A DNA stretch of 64,000 nucleotides from Neoroseomonas terrae (lineage in GTDB: Bacteria > Pseudomonadota > Alphaproteobacteria > Acetobacterales > Acetobacteraceae). The DNA lies in assembly GCF_018129025.1 (NCBI RefSeq), contig NZ_JAAEDI010000007.1, forward strand, positions 1-64,000, in the 5' to 3' direction. Below are positions 38,418-47,722 of the stretch, one piece after another. A program made the position numbers and the translations under genes. The notes under the pieces were generated by a model. The model did no database searches, had not been told where the DNA came from, and was given only the letters and a program-made list of their open reading frames with translations. Within the stretch, counting starts at the first letter, position 1. Each line of letters opens with the position of its first letter.

Positions 38418-39392
38418 ATGCCGAGGGCGATCATGCTCCGCGAGCACGGCGGGCCGCAGGTGCTGCGGGCGGAGACGATCGAGGTCGGCGCCCCTGGCGC
38501 AGGCGAGTTGCTGGTCCGGCAGACCGCGATCGGGGTGAATTTCCACGATTGCTATGTTCGATCCGGGCTGTATCGCACGCTGCCCCTGCCGGGCATTCCG
38601 GGCATCGAGGGCGCGGGCGTCGTCGAGGCGGTCGGGGCCGGGGTGACGGGGTTCGCGCCGGGCGATCGCGTCGGCTACGTGACCGGGCGCTACGGCGGGT
38701 ATGCCTCCCATCGCCTGCTGCCGGCGGCGGTCGCGCTGAAGCTGCCGGAAGGGATGAGCGAGGCGCTGGCGGCAAGCGTGCTGCTCAAGGGCCTCACGGT
38801 GGACATGCTGATCCGGCGCGTGCATCGCGTCGAGGCCGGGCAGACCATCTTGGTGCATGCGGCGGCGGGTGGCGTCGGGCGGCTGCTGTGCCAGTGGGCG
38901 TCCGCCCTCGGCGCGACGGTGATCGGCACGGTCGGGTCGGCCGCGAAGGCCGCCATCGCGCGGGAGGCCGGCTGCGCGCATGTGGTACTGTATCGCGACC
39001 AGGATTTCGTCGCCGAGGTGCAGCGCATCACCGGCGGGCGCGGCGTCGATGCGGCGTATGATTCGGTCGGGCGCGATACCTTCGACGGATCGCTCGACTG
39101 CCTCGCGCGCTGCGGGCATCTGGTGAATTTCGGGCAGGCGTCGGGGCCGGTGCCGGCCTTCGAGGTGCAGCGGCTGGCGGCGAAGTCGAACAGCGTGACG
39201 CGGCCGATCGTGTTCCATTACCTCGCCGAGCGCCCGGCGCTGGAAGCGATGGCGGCGTCCTTGTTCGATGCGCTGTCCTCCGGCGTGCTGCGGGCGCAGC
39301 CGGGCGCGTCGCTGCCGATGGATGACGCGGCGCGGGCGCATGAATTGCTGGAATCGCGGCAGGCCGATGCGCCACTGATCCTGCTGCCGTAG
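38418..39392 (+). CDS. Quinone oxidoreductase (NADPH-dependent, zinc-free MDR family), 324 aa
   Basis: The MDR fold is visible: GVNFHDCYVRSGLYRTLPLP then PGIPGIEGAGVVEAVGAGVT in the catalytic domain, and the nucleotide motif VHAAAGGVGRLLCQWASALG. There are no structural zinc cysteines, as in QorA. GRGVDAAYDSVGRDTFDG is the usual MDR segment after the Rossmann unit. The start has GGAGGGGACATC. It ends 12 bases before the FAD/Fe-S oxidoreductase gene, suggesting a shared transcript. Confidence 0.87.
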   Translation: MPRAIMLREHGGPQVLRAETIEVGAPGAGELLVRQTAIGVNFHDCYVRSGLYRTLPLPGIPGIEGAGVVEAVGAGVTGFAPGDRVGYVTGRYGGYASHRLLPAAVALKLPEGMSEALAASVLLKGLTVDMLIRRVHRVEAGQTILVHAAAGGVGRLLCQWASALGATVIGTVGSAAKAAIAREAGCAHVVLYRDQDFVAEVQRITGGRGVDAAYDSVGRDTFDGSLDCLARCGHLVNFGQASGPVPAFEVQRLAAKSNSVTRPIVFHYLAERPALEAMAASLFDALSSGVLRAQPGASLPMDDAARAHELLESRQADAPLILLP

Positions 39393-39404
39393 GAACGAGC
39401 TTCG

Positions 39405-42311
39405 ATGAATGTGACCACACGCCCCACCCTTGGCGACAGCCGACTGGCCGACCGGCTGCGGCGCGAGACGCGCGCTGAGGTGCTGTTCGGCGCGGCGGAT
39501 CGCGGGCGCTATGCGACCGATGCCAGCATCTACCAGATCGAGCCCTATGGCGTGATCGTGCCGCGCTCCATCGAGGACGTGCAGGCGGCGATGGCGCTGT
39601 GCCGGGAGGAAGGCATCCCGGTGCTGCCGCGCGGCGGCGGGACCAGCCAATGCGGCCAGACGGTGAACCGCGCGCTGGTGATGGATTGCACGAAGTATCT
39701 GCGTGGCGTGGTGGAGGTGGATGCGGATGCGCGCATGGCGCGGGTGCAGCCGGGGATCACGCTCGGCGCGCTGAACGATGCGCTGAAGAAGCATGGGCTG
39801 TTCTTCCCGGTCGATCCGTCCACTTGGCAGCGCTGCACCATCGGCGGCATGGCGGCGAACAATTCCTGCGGGTCGAAGTCCATCCGGTATGGCCTGATGG
39901 CGGACAACGTGACGGCGATCGACGCGCTGCTGGCGGATGGGTCGCGCTTCACCTTCGGGGATCTGCCGGACAATCTCGGTGGTGGCGTGCCGGCGCCGAT
40001 GGCGGATCTGATCCAGCGGCTGCGCGCGCTCGGTGCGCGGGAGGCGGAGGAGATCGCCGCACGCTTCCCGCATCAGCTACGCCGTGTCGGCGGCTACAAC
40101 ATCGAGGCGCTGACGCCGGCCGCGCGGATGGAAGGGCGCGGGAACTTGGCGCGGCTGCTCGTCGGGTCGGAGGGGACGCTGGCGTTCTCCGCGGCGCTCG
40201 ATCTCAGGCTGTGGCCGATCAAGCCTCGGAAGATGCTCGGCATCTGCCAGTTCCCGACGTTCCGCGCGGCGATGGCGGCGTCGCAGCACCTCGTCACGCT
40301 GAATCCCGAGGCGGTGGAACTGGTGGACCGGACGATGATCGACCTCGGCCGGTCGATCCCGATCTACCGCGCGACCATCGACAAGATGGTGAAGGGGGAA
40401 CCGGACTCCCTGCTGATCGTCGAGTTCCATGGCGACGAGGATGCGCCGCTGCTGCGCGACCTGGATCGGCTCGAGGAGATGATGGGCGACCTCGGCTATC
40501 CGGATGCGGTGGTGCGCGCGACGGATGCGGGCTTCCAGGCGGCGATCGCGGAGGTGCGCGAGGCGGGCCTCAACATCATGATGTCGATGAAGGGGGACGG
40601 GAAGCCGGTGTCCTTCATCGAGGATTGCGCGGTCGGGTTGGAAGACCTGGCCGACTATACCGAGCGGCTGAACGACGTGTTCGCGAAGCACGGCACGAAG
40701 GGCACCTGGTATGCCCATGCCTCCGTGGGCTGCCTGCATGTCCGCCCCGTGCTGAACATGAAGGATGGCGAGGACGTCGCGAAGATGCGCGCGATCGCCG
40801 AGGAATGCTTCTCCCTGGTGCGCGAGTACAAGGGCAGCCATTCCGGCGAGCATGGCGACGGCATCGTGCGGTCGGAATTCAACGAGCCGATGTTCGGATC
40901 CCGCATCGCCCGCGCCTTCGAGGAGGTGAAGGACAGCTTCGACCCCAATGCGCTGCTGAATCCCGGCCGCGTGGTGCGCGCGCCGAAGATGGATGACCGC
41001 ACGCTGTTCCGCTACGCGCCGGGCTACGAGGCCGATGCGGCAATCACGCCGGTGCTCGACTGGTCGGAGTATCCGGGGCCGCTCGGCGGGCTGCTGAGCG
41101 CCGTCGAGATGTGCAACAACAACGGCACATGCCGGAAGTTCGACGCCAACGTCATGTGCCCGTCCTATCGCGCGACGCGGGATGAGCAGCATCTGACGCG
41201 CGGGCGGGCGAACACGCTGCGCCTGGCGCTGACGCGACAGATCCCGGGCGCGCTGGCGTCGGATGAGGTCGCGGAGGCGGTGAAGCTCTGCGTGTCCTGC
41301 AAGGGCTGCAAGCGCGAATGCCCGACCGGCGTCGACATGGCGCGGATGAAGATCGAGGTGCTGGCGGCGCGGGCGAAGACGCACGGCGTGGCACTGCGGG
41401 AACGGATGATCGCGACGATGCCGCGCTGGGCGCGCTGGGCGTCACTGTTCCCGCCGGTGGTGAATGCGCGGAACTGGATCCCAGGTCTGGCGCGGCTGAC
41501 GGAGGGCTTTACGGGCATCGCGGCGGAACGGTCCCTGCCCCGCATCGTGTGGTCGTCCTTCCACGATGACGAGCTGCGCGCGCCGGATGGGCGGGATGGC
41601 GAGGTCATCCTGCTGCCCGATGCCTTCAACCGGTATTTCGAGCCGGAGAATCTGCGCGCGGCGGTGACGGTGCTGCGTGCAGCGGGCTATGACCCGGCAA
41701 TCGCGCGGCCGGCGCGGGGCAATCGGCCTCTGGATGAGGGACGGACGCTGCTCGCCGCGGGCATGGTGGAGGAAGCGCGGGCGGAGGCGCGGCGGACGCT
41801 GGAGGCGCTGTCGACGTACGCATCGCCGGTCGTCGGCATCGAGCCCTCCTCGCTGACGACGTTGCGGGACGAGTTCCTGGCGCTGCTGCCGGGGGATGAA
41901 GCGCGCGCGCTCGCGGCGCGGGCCTTCCTGCTCAGCGAGTTCCTGGAACGCGAAAAGGCGGTGCTTCCACTGAAGCCGCTGGCCGGCGAGGCGCATATCC
42001 ATGGCCATTGTCACCAGAAGGCGTTCGGCGCCTTTCCGCCCGCCGTCGCGCTGCTGAAGCGCATCCCGGGCCTTGCCGTGACGCCCATCGCGTCATCCTG
42101 TTGCGGCATGGCGGGCGCCTTCGGCTACCAGTCGGAGACGATCGCTACCTCGAAGGCGATGGCCGAGCTGTCGCTGCTGCCGGCGGTGCGTGCGGCATCT
42201 CCCGCAAGCTTCATCGTGGCCGACGGTACCTCCTGTCGCCATCAGATCGCCGATCTGGCAGGGAGGGAGGCGCTGCACTCCGTCCGGCTGCTGGAAAGGG
42301 CCCTTGCGTGA
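39405..42311 (+). CDS. FAD-binding / Fe-S oxidoreductase fusion (GlcD-GlcF-like, D-lactate dehydrogenase type), 968 aa
   Basis: A single chain combining an FAD-binding_4 domain (GVIVPRSIEDVQAAMALCRE, VLPRGGGTSQCGQ) with FAD-oxidase_C. Two 4Fe-4S clusters follow (CNNNGTC near 569; CVSCKGCKREC near 629-639), then a CCG domain (HGHCHQKAFGAF near 865; SSCCGMAGAFGY near 898). Such fusions oxidise D-lactate, glycolate or other 2-hydroxyacids and pass electrons to the quinone pool. The close link to sgaA and a quinone reductase suits this. The downstream DUF924 gene overlaps by GTGA. Confidence 0.9.
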   Translation: MNVTTRPTLGDSRLADRLRRETRAEVLFGAADRGRYATDASIYQIEPYGVIVPRSIEDVQAAMALCREEGIPVLPRGGGTSQCGQTVNRALVMDCTKYLRGVVEVDADARMARVQPGITLGALNDALKKHGLFFPVDPSTWQRCTIGGMAANNSCGSKSIRYGLMADNVTAIDALLADGSRFTFGDLPDNLGGGVPAPMADLIQRLRALGAREAEEIAARFPHQLRRVGGYNIEALTPAARMEGRGNLARLLVGSEGTLAFSAALDLRLWPIKPRKMLGICQFPTFRAAMAASQHLVTLNPEAVELVDRTMIDLGRSIPIYRATIDKMVKGEPDSLLIVEFHGDEDAPLLRDLDRLEEMMGDLGYPDAVVRATDAGFQAAIAEVREAGLNIMMSMKGDGKPVSFIEDCAVGLEDLADYTERLNDVFAKHGTKGTWYAHASVGCLHVRPVLNMKDGEDVAKMRAIAEECFSLVREYKGSHSGEHGDGIVRSEFNEPMFGSRIARAFEEVKDSFDPNALLNPGRVVRAPKMDDRTLFRYAPGYEADAAITPVLDWSEYPGPLGGLLSAVEMCNNNGTCRKFDANVMCPSYRATRDEQHLTRGRANTLRLALTRQIPGALASDEVAEAVKLCVSCKGCKRECPTGVDMARMKIEVLAARAKTHGVALRERMIATMPRWARWASLFPPVVNARNWIPGLARLTEGFTGIAAERSLPRIVWSSFHDDELRAPDGRDGEVILLPDAFNRYFEPENLRAAVTVLRAAGYDPAIARPARGNRPLDEGRTLLAAGMVEEARAEARRTLEALSTYASPVVGIEPSSLTTLRDEFLALLPGDEARALAARAFLLSEFLEREKAVLPLKPLAGEAHIHGHCHQKAFGAFPPAVALLKRIPGLAVTPIASSCCGMAGAFGYQSETIATSKAMAELSLLPAVRAASPASFIVADGTSCRHQIADLAGREALHSVRLLERALA

Positions 42312-42880
42312 CGACACCGCTCGACGTTCTCGCCTTCTGGTTCTCCGACGGGCCTGACACCTATCGCGACGCATGGTTCAAACGGGACGACGCCTTCGAC
42401 ACCGAGATCCGGGACCGCTTCAGCGTCCTGGCGGCGTCCGCGCGGACCGATGCGCTGGCGTCCTGGCGTGACCAGGCGGCGGGCGTGCTGGCGCTCAGCC
42501 TGCTGCTCGACCAGTTTCCGCGCAATATCCATCGCGGCAGCGCCGAGGCCTTCGCGGGCGACGCGCTGATGCGCGACATTGCGCGGGATGCCGTGCTGAC
42601 GCGACGGATCGACGTCGGTCTGACGCCGGTCCAACGAATGTTCCTCTACCTGCCCTTCGAGCACTCCGAGGCGATGGCGGATCAGGACCTGTCGGTCACG
42701 CTGTTCGAGGGACTTCGGGACGATCCGCGCATGGCAGCCGCCGGCGGGGCTATCGACTATGCGTGGCGGCACCGGGTGGTGATTCAGCGCTTTGGGCGGT
42801 TCCCGCATCGGAATGCCGCGCTGGGCCGAGCGAGTACGGCGGCGGAGCGAACCTGGCTCGACGCCGGCGGAGGCTTCTGA
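42308..42880 (+). CDS. DUF924 family protein, 190 aa
   Basis: The family pattern is clear: VLAFWFSDGPDTYRDAWFKR, LALSLLLDQFPRNIHRGSAE, RMFLYLPFEHSEAMADQDLS and VIQRFGRFPHRNAALGR. It is a soluble all-helical protein, related in my view to TPR-like folds. No activity is established. The GTG start overlaps the upstream TGA by 4 nt, so it is probably translated with the dehydrogenase. Confidence 0.88.
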   Translation: MTTPLDVLAFWFSDGPDTYRDAWFKRDDAFDTEIRDRFSVLAASARTDALASWRDQAAGVLALSLLLDQFPRNIHRGSAEAFAGDALMRDIARDAVLTRRIDVGLTPVQRMFLYLPFEHSEAMADQDLSVTLFEGLRDDPRMAAAGGAIDYAWRHRVVIQRFGRFPHRNAALGRASTAAERTWLDAGGGF

Positions 42881-43067
42881 CCCTGCCGGGTATGTTGCCG
42901 CGGCGCCACATATGCCGCATTCGGCGGCACAGTATGACAGCTATGCTGCGATATTTGTTGCAACGCACAAAATCCGAGCCTATCTCTCCGGCATAACAAT
43001 CCTTCGGGTCACGAAGGCGTTCGGGAAGGACAGCACCCCCCAACACGGCCCCTACAGGAGGGTTCCG

Positions 43068-43820
43068 ATGTCGCGTCTGTCCCGACGCCTGTTCGTCGCC
43101 GCGGGCCTCGCCGCCCCGGCCCTGATCACCGCCCGCAGCGTCCGCGCTTCGACCGAGGTCGATGTCGAGCTGGTCCTGGCGGTCGATGTGTCCCGCTCCG
43201 TCGACACCGAGGAGATGGAGATGCAGATGCGCGGCTATGCCGAGGCCTTCCGCGATCCGCGCCTGGCCGAAGGCATCGCCGGCGGGCCGCTCGGCGCCAT
43301 CGCCGTCACGCTGTTCGTGTGGTCGGACTGGAACATCCAGCACACGCTGGTTCCCTGGATGCGGCTCGACGGCCCGGCAAGCTGCGAGGGCTTCGCCCGC
43401 GCACTCGATGGCGCGTCGCGCGAGACCTACCTCTACACCTCCATCTCCGGCGCAATGGATTATGCCGCGAAGCAGTTCGGCCAGCGCTTCGAGGGGCTGC
43501 GGCGCGTGATCGACATTTCCGGCGACGGGGTGAACAACTCCGGCCGGCCGCTCGCGCCCGCCCGGACCGAGACGCTGGAGCAGGGGGTCGTCATCAACGG
43601 GTTGGCCGTGCTCGACCGCACGCCGCAGCCGAGCGCGCTGCTCGCCGGCCTGCCGCCGGTCGATGAATACTACCGCGATGAAGTGATCGGCGGCCCCGGC
43701 GCCTTCCTGATGGTGGCGGAGGGCTACGAATCCTTTGCCGGCGCGGTGCGGCGCAAGATCATCCGGGAGATCGCCGCGGTCCCCGCGCCGGGCCCGCTGG
43801 TGGAACGGGAATTCGCCTGA
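43068..43820 (+). CDS. DUF1194 domain (von Willebrand A-like) exported protein, 250 aa
   Basis: A Tat-like signal (MSRLSRRLFVAAGLAAPALI) precedes a VWA fold with the MIDAS motif VLAVDVSRSVDTEEMEMQ. Further along are VIDISGDGVNNSGRPLAPAR (the DUF1194 hallmark) and INGLAVLDRTPQP. It ends SFAGAVRRKIIREIA. It is exported, metal-dependent for ligand binding, with unknown partner. AGGAGGG lies at ideal spacing before the ATG. Monocistronic, with a terminator hairpin directly after the stop. Confidence 0.88.
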   Translation: MSRLSRRLFVAAGLAAPALITARSVRASTEVDVELVLAVDVSRSVDTEEMEMQMRGYAEAFRDPRLAEGIAGGPLGAIAVTLFVWSDWNIQHTLVPWMRLDGPASCEGFARALDGASRETYLYTSISGAMDYAAKQFGQRFEGLRRVIDISGDGVNNSGRPLAPARTETLEQGVVINGLAVLDRTPQPSALLAGLPPVDEYYRDEVIGGPGAFLMVAEGYESFAGAVRRKIIREIAAVPAPGPLVEREFA

Positions 43821-43841
43821 CGCGCCATCCGGCGCGTTTCG
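43821..43841 (+). terminator. Intrinsic terminator after the DUF1194 gene
   Basis: CGCGCC (43821-43826), a 4-base loop, GGCGCG (43831-43836), then TTTCG. It begins immediately after the stop codon, so the hairpin forms just behind the last ribosome. Short but perfect. Confidence 0.6.
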
Positions 43842-44001
43842 TCTAGTCCTGCTGCCGAAGCATGACGGGCTCTGCCACGACAGGAACCGGTTCAACGGCA
43901 GGTCGGGCAATACCCGCGACAGCATCGTCCGGCTGATCCGGGTCTAGGACGCGCCGCAGGCCCCGCTTGCGCCGCGCCGGGAAGGCGCCATACCGGCACG
44001 G

Positions 44002-44598
44002 ATGATCCAGAGAATCACCACCGGCGATCCCGCCGGCGCGATGCTCGACGCCGCGCTGGCGCGGGCCTTCGACGCTCTGCGGGCCGGCGTCGCGGACCAC
44101 CGGAGCACCTTTCGCACGCCGGTGCTCGCGACCATCGGGATGGGCGGTGCCCCGGCGCTGAGGACAGTCGTGCTGCGCGGCTTCGACCCGGCCGCCCGGT
44201 GCCTGCACATCCATACCGATCGTCGCAGCCCCAAATTCGCGCAGCTCGCCGCCGATGGACGCGCTGCCCTGCATGGCTACGATCCACAGAGCCGGTTGCA
44301 GCTTTGCCTGCATGGCCATGCGGTGCTGCATGTCGGCGATGCCGCAGCCGATGCGGCCTGGACCGCGAGCCGGGAGACCAGCCGCATGACCTATGCGGGC
44401 ACGCACCCGCCCGGCACGCCGCTGCGCGCGCCGCCCGTGGCGCCGACGGATGCCGCGGCGGGCCGCGCGCAGTTTGGGCTCGTGTCCTTCACCTTCGATG
44501 CATTGGATTGGCTGATGCTGGACCCCGCAGGGAACCGCCGCGCATGCTTCGCCTGGGCGGCCGACGGCACGCTGACCGCGACCTGGATTGCACCATGA
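44002..44598 (+). CDS. Pyridoxamine 5'-phosphate oxidase-family flavoprotein, 198 aa
   Basis: A split-barrel FMN protein: FRTPVLATIGMGGAPALRTV, VVLRGFDPAARCLHIHTDRR and SPKFAQLAADGRAALHGYD match the FMN-binding strands of the family. The C-terminal FTFDALDWLMLDPAGNRRAC is the PNPOx C-terminal region of the Alr4036 type. The true substrate is unclear. The next gene (DUF3253) overlaps as ATGA. The 181 bases upstream hold only the DUF1194 terminator. Confidence 0.8.
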   Translation: MIQRITTGDPAGAMLDAALARAFDALRAGVADHRSTFRTPVLATIGMGGAPALRTVVLRGFDPAARCLHIHTDRRSPKFAQLAADGRAALHGYDPQSRLQLCLHGHAVLHVGDAAADAAWTASRETSRMTYAGTHPPGTPLRAPPVAPTDAAAGRAQFGLVSFTFDALDWLMLDPAGNRRACFAWAADGTLTATWIAP

Positions 44599-44843
44599 GC
44601 GAACCCGCCATCCGCGAGGCCATCCTCGCCACGACCACGGCCGCCGGGCCGGCGCGCAGCGTCTCCACCGAGGATGTCGCGCGCTCGATGGCCACGGAGA
44701 ACTGGCAATCCCTGCTGACCCGCATCCGGCGTGAGGCGACGCTGCTGGCGCAGGAAGGTCGCATCGACATCCTGCGCAAGGGCAAGCCCGTCGATCCCGG
44801 CACCGACATTCGTGGCGTGATCCGCCTGCGCATCCACCCCTGA
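44595..44843 (+). CDS. DUF3253 family protein, 82 aa
   Basis: A small winged-helix-like protein: REAILATTTAAGPARSVSTE, DVARSMATENWQSLLTRIRR and EGRIDILRKGKPVDPGTDI match the DUF3253 pattern, including the final K-G-K-P-V-D. It probably binds nucleic acid, though this is untested. It overlaps the upstream flavoprotein gene by ATGA. The ABC transporter gene follows after 54 bases. Confidence 0.85.
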   Translation: MSEPAIREAILATTTAAGPARSVSTEDVARSMATENWQSLLTRIRREATLLAQEGRIDILRKGKPVDPGTDIRGVIRLRIHP

Positions 44844-44897
44844 CACAGCACGACGACACCGACGACCGGCCGCGCCGCGGCCGAAGGAGAATTCCGC

Positions 44898-46625
44898 ATG
44901 CGACGGCTCGGCCCCTTCCTGCGCGACGCCTGGGCGCTCGCCCGCCCTTATTGGTCCAGCGAGGACCGATGGAAGGCGCGCGGGCTGCTCGCCGTGGTGG
45001 TCGCGCTGAATCTCTCGCTGGTGGGCATGACCGTGCTGCTCACCTACTGGCAGCGGGCCTTCTACAACGCGCTGGAAGCCAAGGACCAGGAAGCCTTCGT
45101 CGCGCTGCTGTTCACCTGGCACCGCACGGAGGATGAGGTTTTCCTGCCCTCCTTCGCCCTCGTCGCCGCGGCCTACATCCTGATCGCGGTGTATCAGCTC
45201 TATCTGCGGCAGGCGCTGCAGATCCGCTGGCGGCGCTGGCTGACCGAGGTGTACCTGGCCCAGTGGCTGGAGCAGCGCGCCTATTACCGGATGGCGCTGA
45301 CCGACCCCGAGACCGACAACCCCGACCAGCGCATCGCCGAGGATGCGCGGCTGTTCGTCGACTACACGCTGACGCTCGGGCTGGGGCTGATGAACTCGGT
45401 CGTCACGCTGTTCTCCTTCATCATCGTGTTGTGGTCACTGTCGGGGCCGCTGGTGGTCCTCGGTATCGACATCCCCGGCTATATGGTCTGGGTCGCGCTG
45501 ATCTATGCCGCACTCGGCACCTGGCTCGCGCATCTGATCGGCCGGCCGCTGATCGCGCTGAACTTTACCCAGCAGAAGGTCGAGGCGGATTTCCGCTACG
45601 CGCTCGTGCGCTTCCGCGAGAATGTCGAGGGCATCGCGCTGCATGGCGGCGAGGCCGATGAGAAGCGCGGCCTGACCCAGCGCTTCCGCGCGCTGATGGA
45701 GAATTGGTGGGGCATCATGACCGCCACCAAGCGGCTGACCTTCTTCACAGCAGGCTACACCCAGGTGGCGATCGTCTTCCCGATCGTCGTCGCGGCGCCG
45801 GGTTACTTCGCGGGGCGCTTCCCGCTCGGCGGGCTGATCCAGACATCGAGCGCCTTCGGCCAGGTGCAGGGGGCGCTGTCCTGGTTCGTCGACAATTATC
45901 GCGAGCTGACGGAATGGCGCGCGACGGTCGAACGGCTGACCGGATTCAGCCGCGCCGTCGCCGCGGCGCATCGCGCCGAGGGTGGCCCCACGACGGCGGC
46001 CGGCAGCACCGCGAGCCTCAGCATCCGCGACGTCACGCTCGGCCTGCCGGATGGGCGCCTGCTGATCGAGCACGGGAATGCCGAGGTGGCGCCGGGGGAA
46101 TCCGTGGTGATCACCGGCGCCTCGGGCTCGGGGAAGTCGACGCTGTTCCGTGCCATCGCCGACATCTGGCCCTTCGGGTCCGGGCGGATCGAGTTGCCCA
46201 CGACGGGGCGCGTGCTGTTCCTGCCGCAACGGCCCTACATTCCGCTCGGCAGCCTGAAGCGCGCCGTCTGCTACCCCGAGAACGAGGCGGACTTCAGTGA
46301 CGAGGCCGTGGTCGAGGCGTTGGAGGCGGCGGAGCTCGGCCATGTCGTGCCTCGGCTCCATGAAGCCGATGCCTGGGACCGCCGGCTATCTGGTGGCGAG
46401 CAGCAGCGGCTCGCCCTCGCACGCGCGCTGCTGCTGAAGCCGGACTGGCTGTTCCTCGACGAGGCCACGGCGAGCCTGGATCCCGGCGCGGAGGAGCGGC
46501 TTTATGCGCGGCTGAAGGAGAGGCTGCCGGGGACGGCGCTGGTGTCCATCGCGCACCGGCCCGCGGTCGCGCAGTTCCATGACCGCGGCCTGCGCGTGGC
46601 GGAACGGTCGCTGCGGCCCGCCTGA
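44898..46625 (+). CDS. SbmA/BacA-like ABC transporter (fused permease-ATPase), 575 aa
   Basis: The N-terminal membrane part (about 1-330) has the SbmA/YddA signatures LTYWQRAFYNALEAKDQEAF, LQIRWRRWLTEVYLAQWLEQ, RAYYRMALTDPETDNPDQRI and AEDARLFVDYTLTLG. The C-terminal ATPase is complete: Walker A GASGSGKST, signature LSGGEQQRLALARAL, Walker B WLFLDEATASLD, and the H-loop SIAHRP. Members move peptides, long-chain fatty acyl compounds or cobalamin across the inner membrane. SD AAGGAGAATTCCGC before the ATG. It is followed by a strong hairpin. Confidence 0.9.
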   Translation: MRRLGPFLRDAWALARPYWSSEDRWKARGLLAVVVALNLSLVGMTVLLTYWQRAFYNALEAKDQEAFVALLFTWHRTEDEVFLPSFALVAAAYILIAVYQLYLRQALQIRWRRWLTEVYLAQWLEQRAYYRMALTDPETDNPDQRIAEDARLFVDYTLTLGLGLMNSVVTLFSFIIVLWSLSGPLVVLGIDIPGYMVWVALIYAALGTWLAHLIGRPLIALNFTQQKVEADFRYALVRFRENVEGIALHGGEADEKRGLTQRFRALMENWWGIMTATKRLTFFTAGYTQVAIVFPIVVAAPGYFAGRFPLGGLIQTSSAFGQVQGALSWFVDNYRELTEWRATVERLTGFSRAVAAAHRAEGGPTTAAGSTASLSIRDVTLGLPDGRLLIEHGNAEVAPGESVVITGASGSGKSTLFRAIADIWPFGSGRIELPTTGRVLFLPQRPYIPLGSLKRAVCYPENEADFSDEAVVEALEAAELGHVVPRLHEADAWDRRLSGGEQQRLALARALLLKPDWLFLDEATASLDPGAEERLYARLKERLPGTALVSIAHRPAVAQFHDRGLRVAERSLRPA

Positions 46626-46631
46626 CTGGTC

Positions 46632-46654
46632 GGAGAGGGGCGAGGCCCCTCTCC
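46632..46654. terminator. Bidirectional hairpin between ABC transporter and tctC-like genes
   Basis: GGAGAGGGGC (46632-46641) pairs perfectly with GCCCCTCTCC (46645-46654) over a GAG loop, between two converging genes. Nearly the same hairpin occurs at 53774-53797, so this is a recurring terminator form in this genome. Confidence 0.72.
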
Positions 46655-46663
46655 GGAAGCCCC

Positions 46664-47653
46664 TCAGTCCACCGTGGCGCCCGATGCGCGGACGACCTCA
46701 GCCCAGCGCGCGACGTCCGCCGCCATGGTCTGGCGGAACTGTTCCGGCGTGTTGGGCGGCGCGGGCGGGGTGATCGCCTGGTTCTGCACCAGCCACTCAC
46801 GGAAGTCGGGCGCGGAGATGATGCGGTTCACCTCGGTGTTCATGCGGTTCACGATCGCCGCCGGCAGGTTCGCCGGGCCGAACAGCCCGTACCAGGTCGA
46901 GGTGTCCATCGGCGGCAGGCCGCAGGCCTCCGCGACGGTGGGCACATCCGGCAAGGCCGGCAGGCGCTCGCGCGACATCACGACGATCGGCCGCACCTGG
47001 CCCTGGCGGATCGGCCCCATCGAGGCACCGGACTGGTTGAAGAACAGGTCGGTGTCGCCGGTGAGCAGCGCCGTCATCGCCCCCGGCTGGCCGCGATAGG
47101 GCACATGCAGCAGATCCAGCCGCGCGGCCGTGGCGAAGGCGGCGCCGGCCAGGTGCGTCGAGGCGCCGTTGCCGGTGGAGCCGTAGGACACGGCCTGTGG
47201 CCGCGCCCGCGCCGCCGTCAGCACATCCTGGCAGGTGCGGAGGTTGGGGCGCTTCTCGGGGCTGACGATCAGCACGTTCGGCACGTCGCCGAGCAGCACG
47301 ATGGGCGTGAAGTCGCGGATCACGTCGAAAGGCAGGCGCCGGTACAGCGCGGCGTTGATCGCATGCGTTCCCGCCGTGCCGAGCAGGAAGGTGTAGCCAT
47401 CGGCCGCCTGCCGCGCGACGTATTCGGAGCCGATGTTGCCGCCGGCACCGGAGCGGTTGTCCACCACCACGGGCACGCCGAGAGCGCGCGTCAGCGGCTC
47501 GGCGAGACGGCGGGCATAAATGTCTGTGCCGGCACCGTTCGGGAAGCCGCCCATGATGGTGATCGGCCGGTTCGGCCAGGGAGCGTCCTGGGCCAGAACG
47601 GGTGCCGCGGTGGCGGCGGCGAGTGCCGCGGCAAGCAGGGTGCGACGGATCAT
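46664..47653 (-). CDS. Bug/TctC-family periplasmic solute-binding protein, 329 aa
   Basis: Signal peptide MIRRTLLAAALAAATAAPVL then the Bug signatures PNRPITIMGGFPNGAGTDIY, ARRLAEPLTRALGVPVVVDN, RSGAGGNIGSEYVARQAADG and TFLLGTAGTHAIN. It binds a carboxylate ligand in the periplasm. The matching TctA/TctB membrane genes are not adjacent, as is common for such orphan Bug proteins in this bacterial group. Start ATG with GAGGAGAACC upstream. Alone between a terminator and the divergent racemase gene. Confidence 0.9.
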   Translation of the reverse strand: MIRRTLLAAALAAATAAPVLAQDAPWPNRPITIMGGFPNGAGTDIYARRLAEPLTRALGVPVVVDNRSGAGGNIGSEYVARQAADGYTFLLGTAGTHAINAALYRRLPFDVIRDFTPIVLLGDVPNVLIVSPEKRPNLRTCQDVLTAARARPQAVSYGSTGNGASTHLAGAAFATAARLDLLHVPYRGQPGAMTALLTGDTDLFFNQSGASMGPIRQGQVRPIVVMSRERLPALPDVPTVAEACGLPPMDTSTWYGLFGPANLPAAIVNRMNTEVNRIISAPDFREWLVQNQAITPPAPPNTPEQFRQTMAADVARWAEVVRASGATVD

Positions 47654-47722
47654 GGTCCGGTTCTCCTCAAGGGCTGAAAGCGGGGGTGGGCCGGCCGGGC
47701 ACGAGTGGTAGCCTAGACGGCC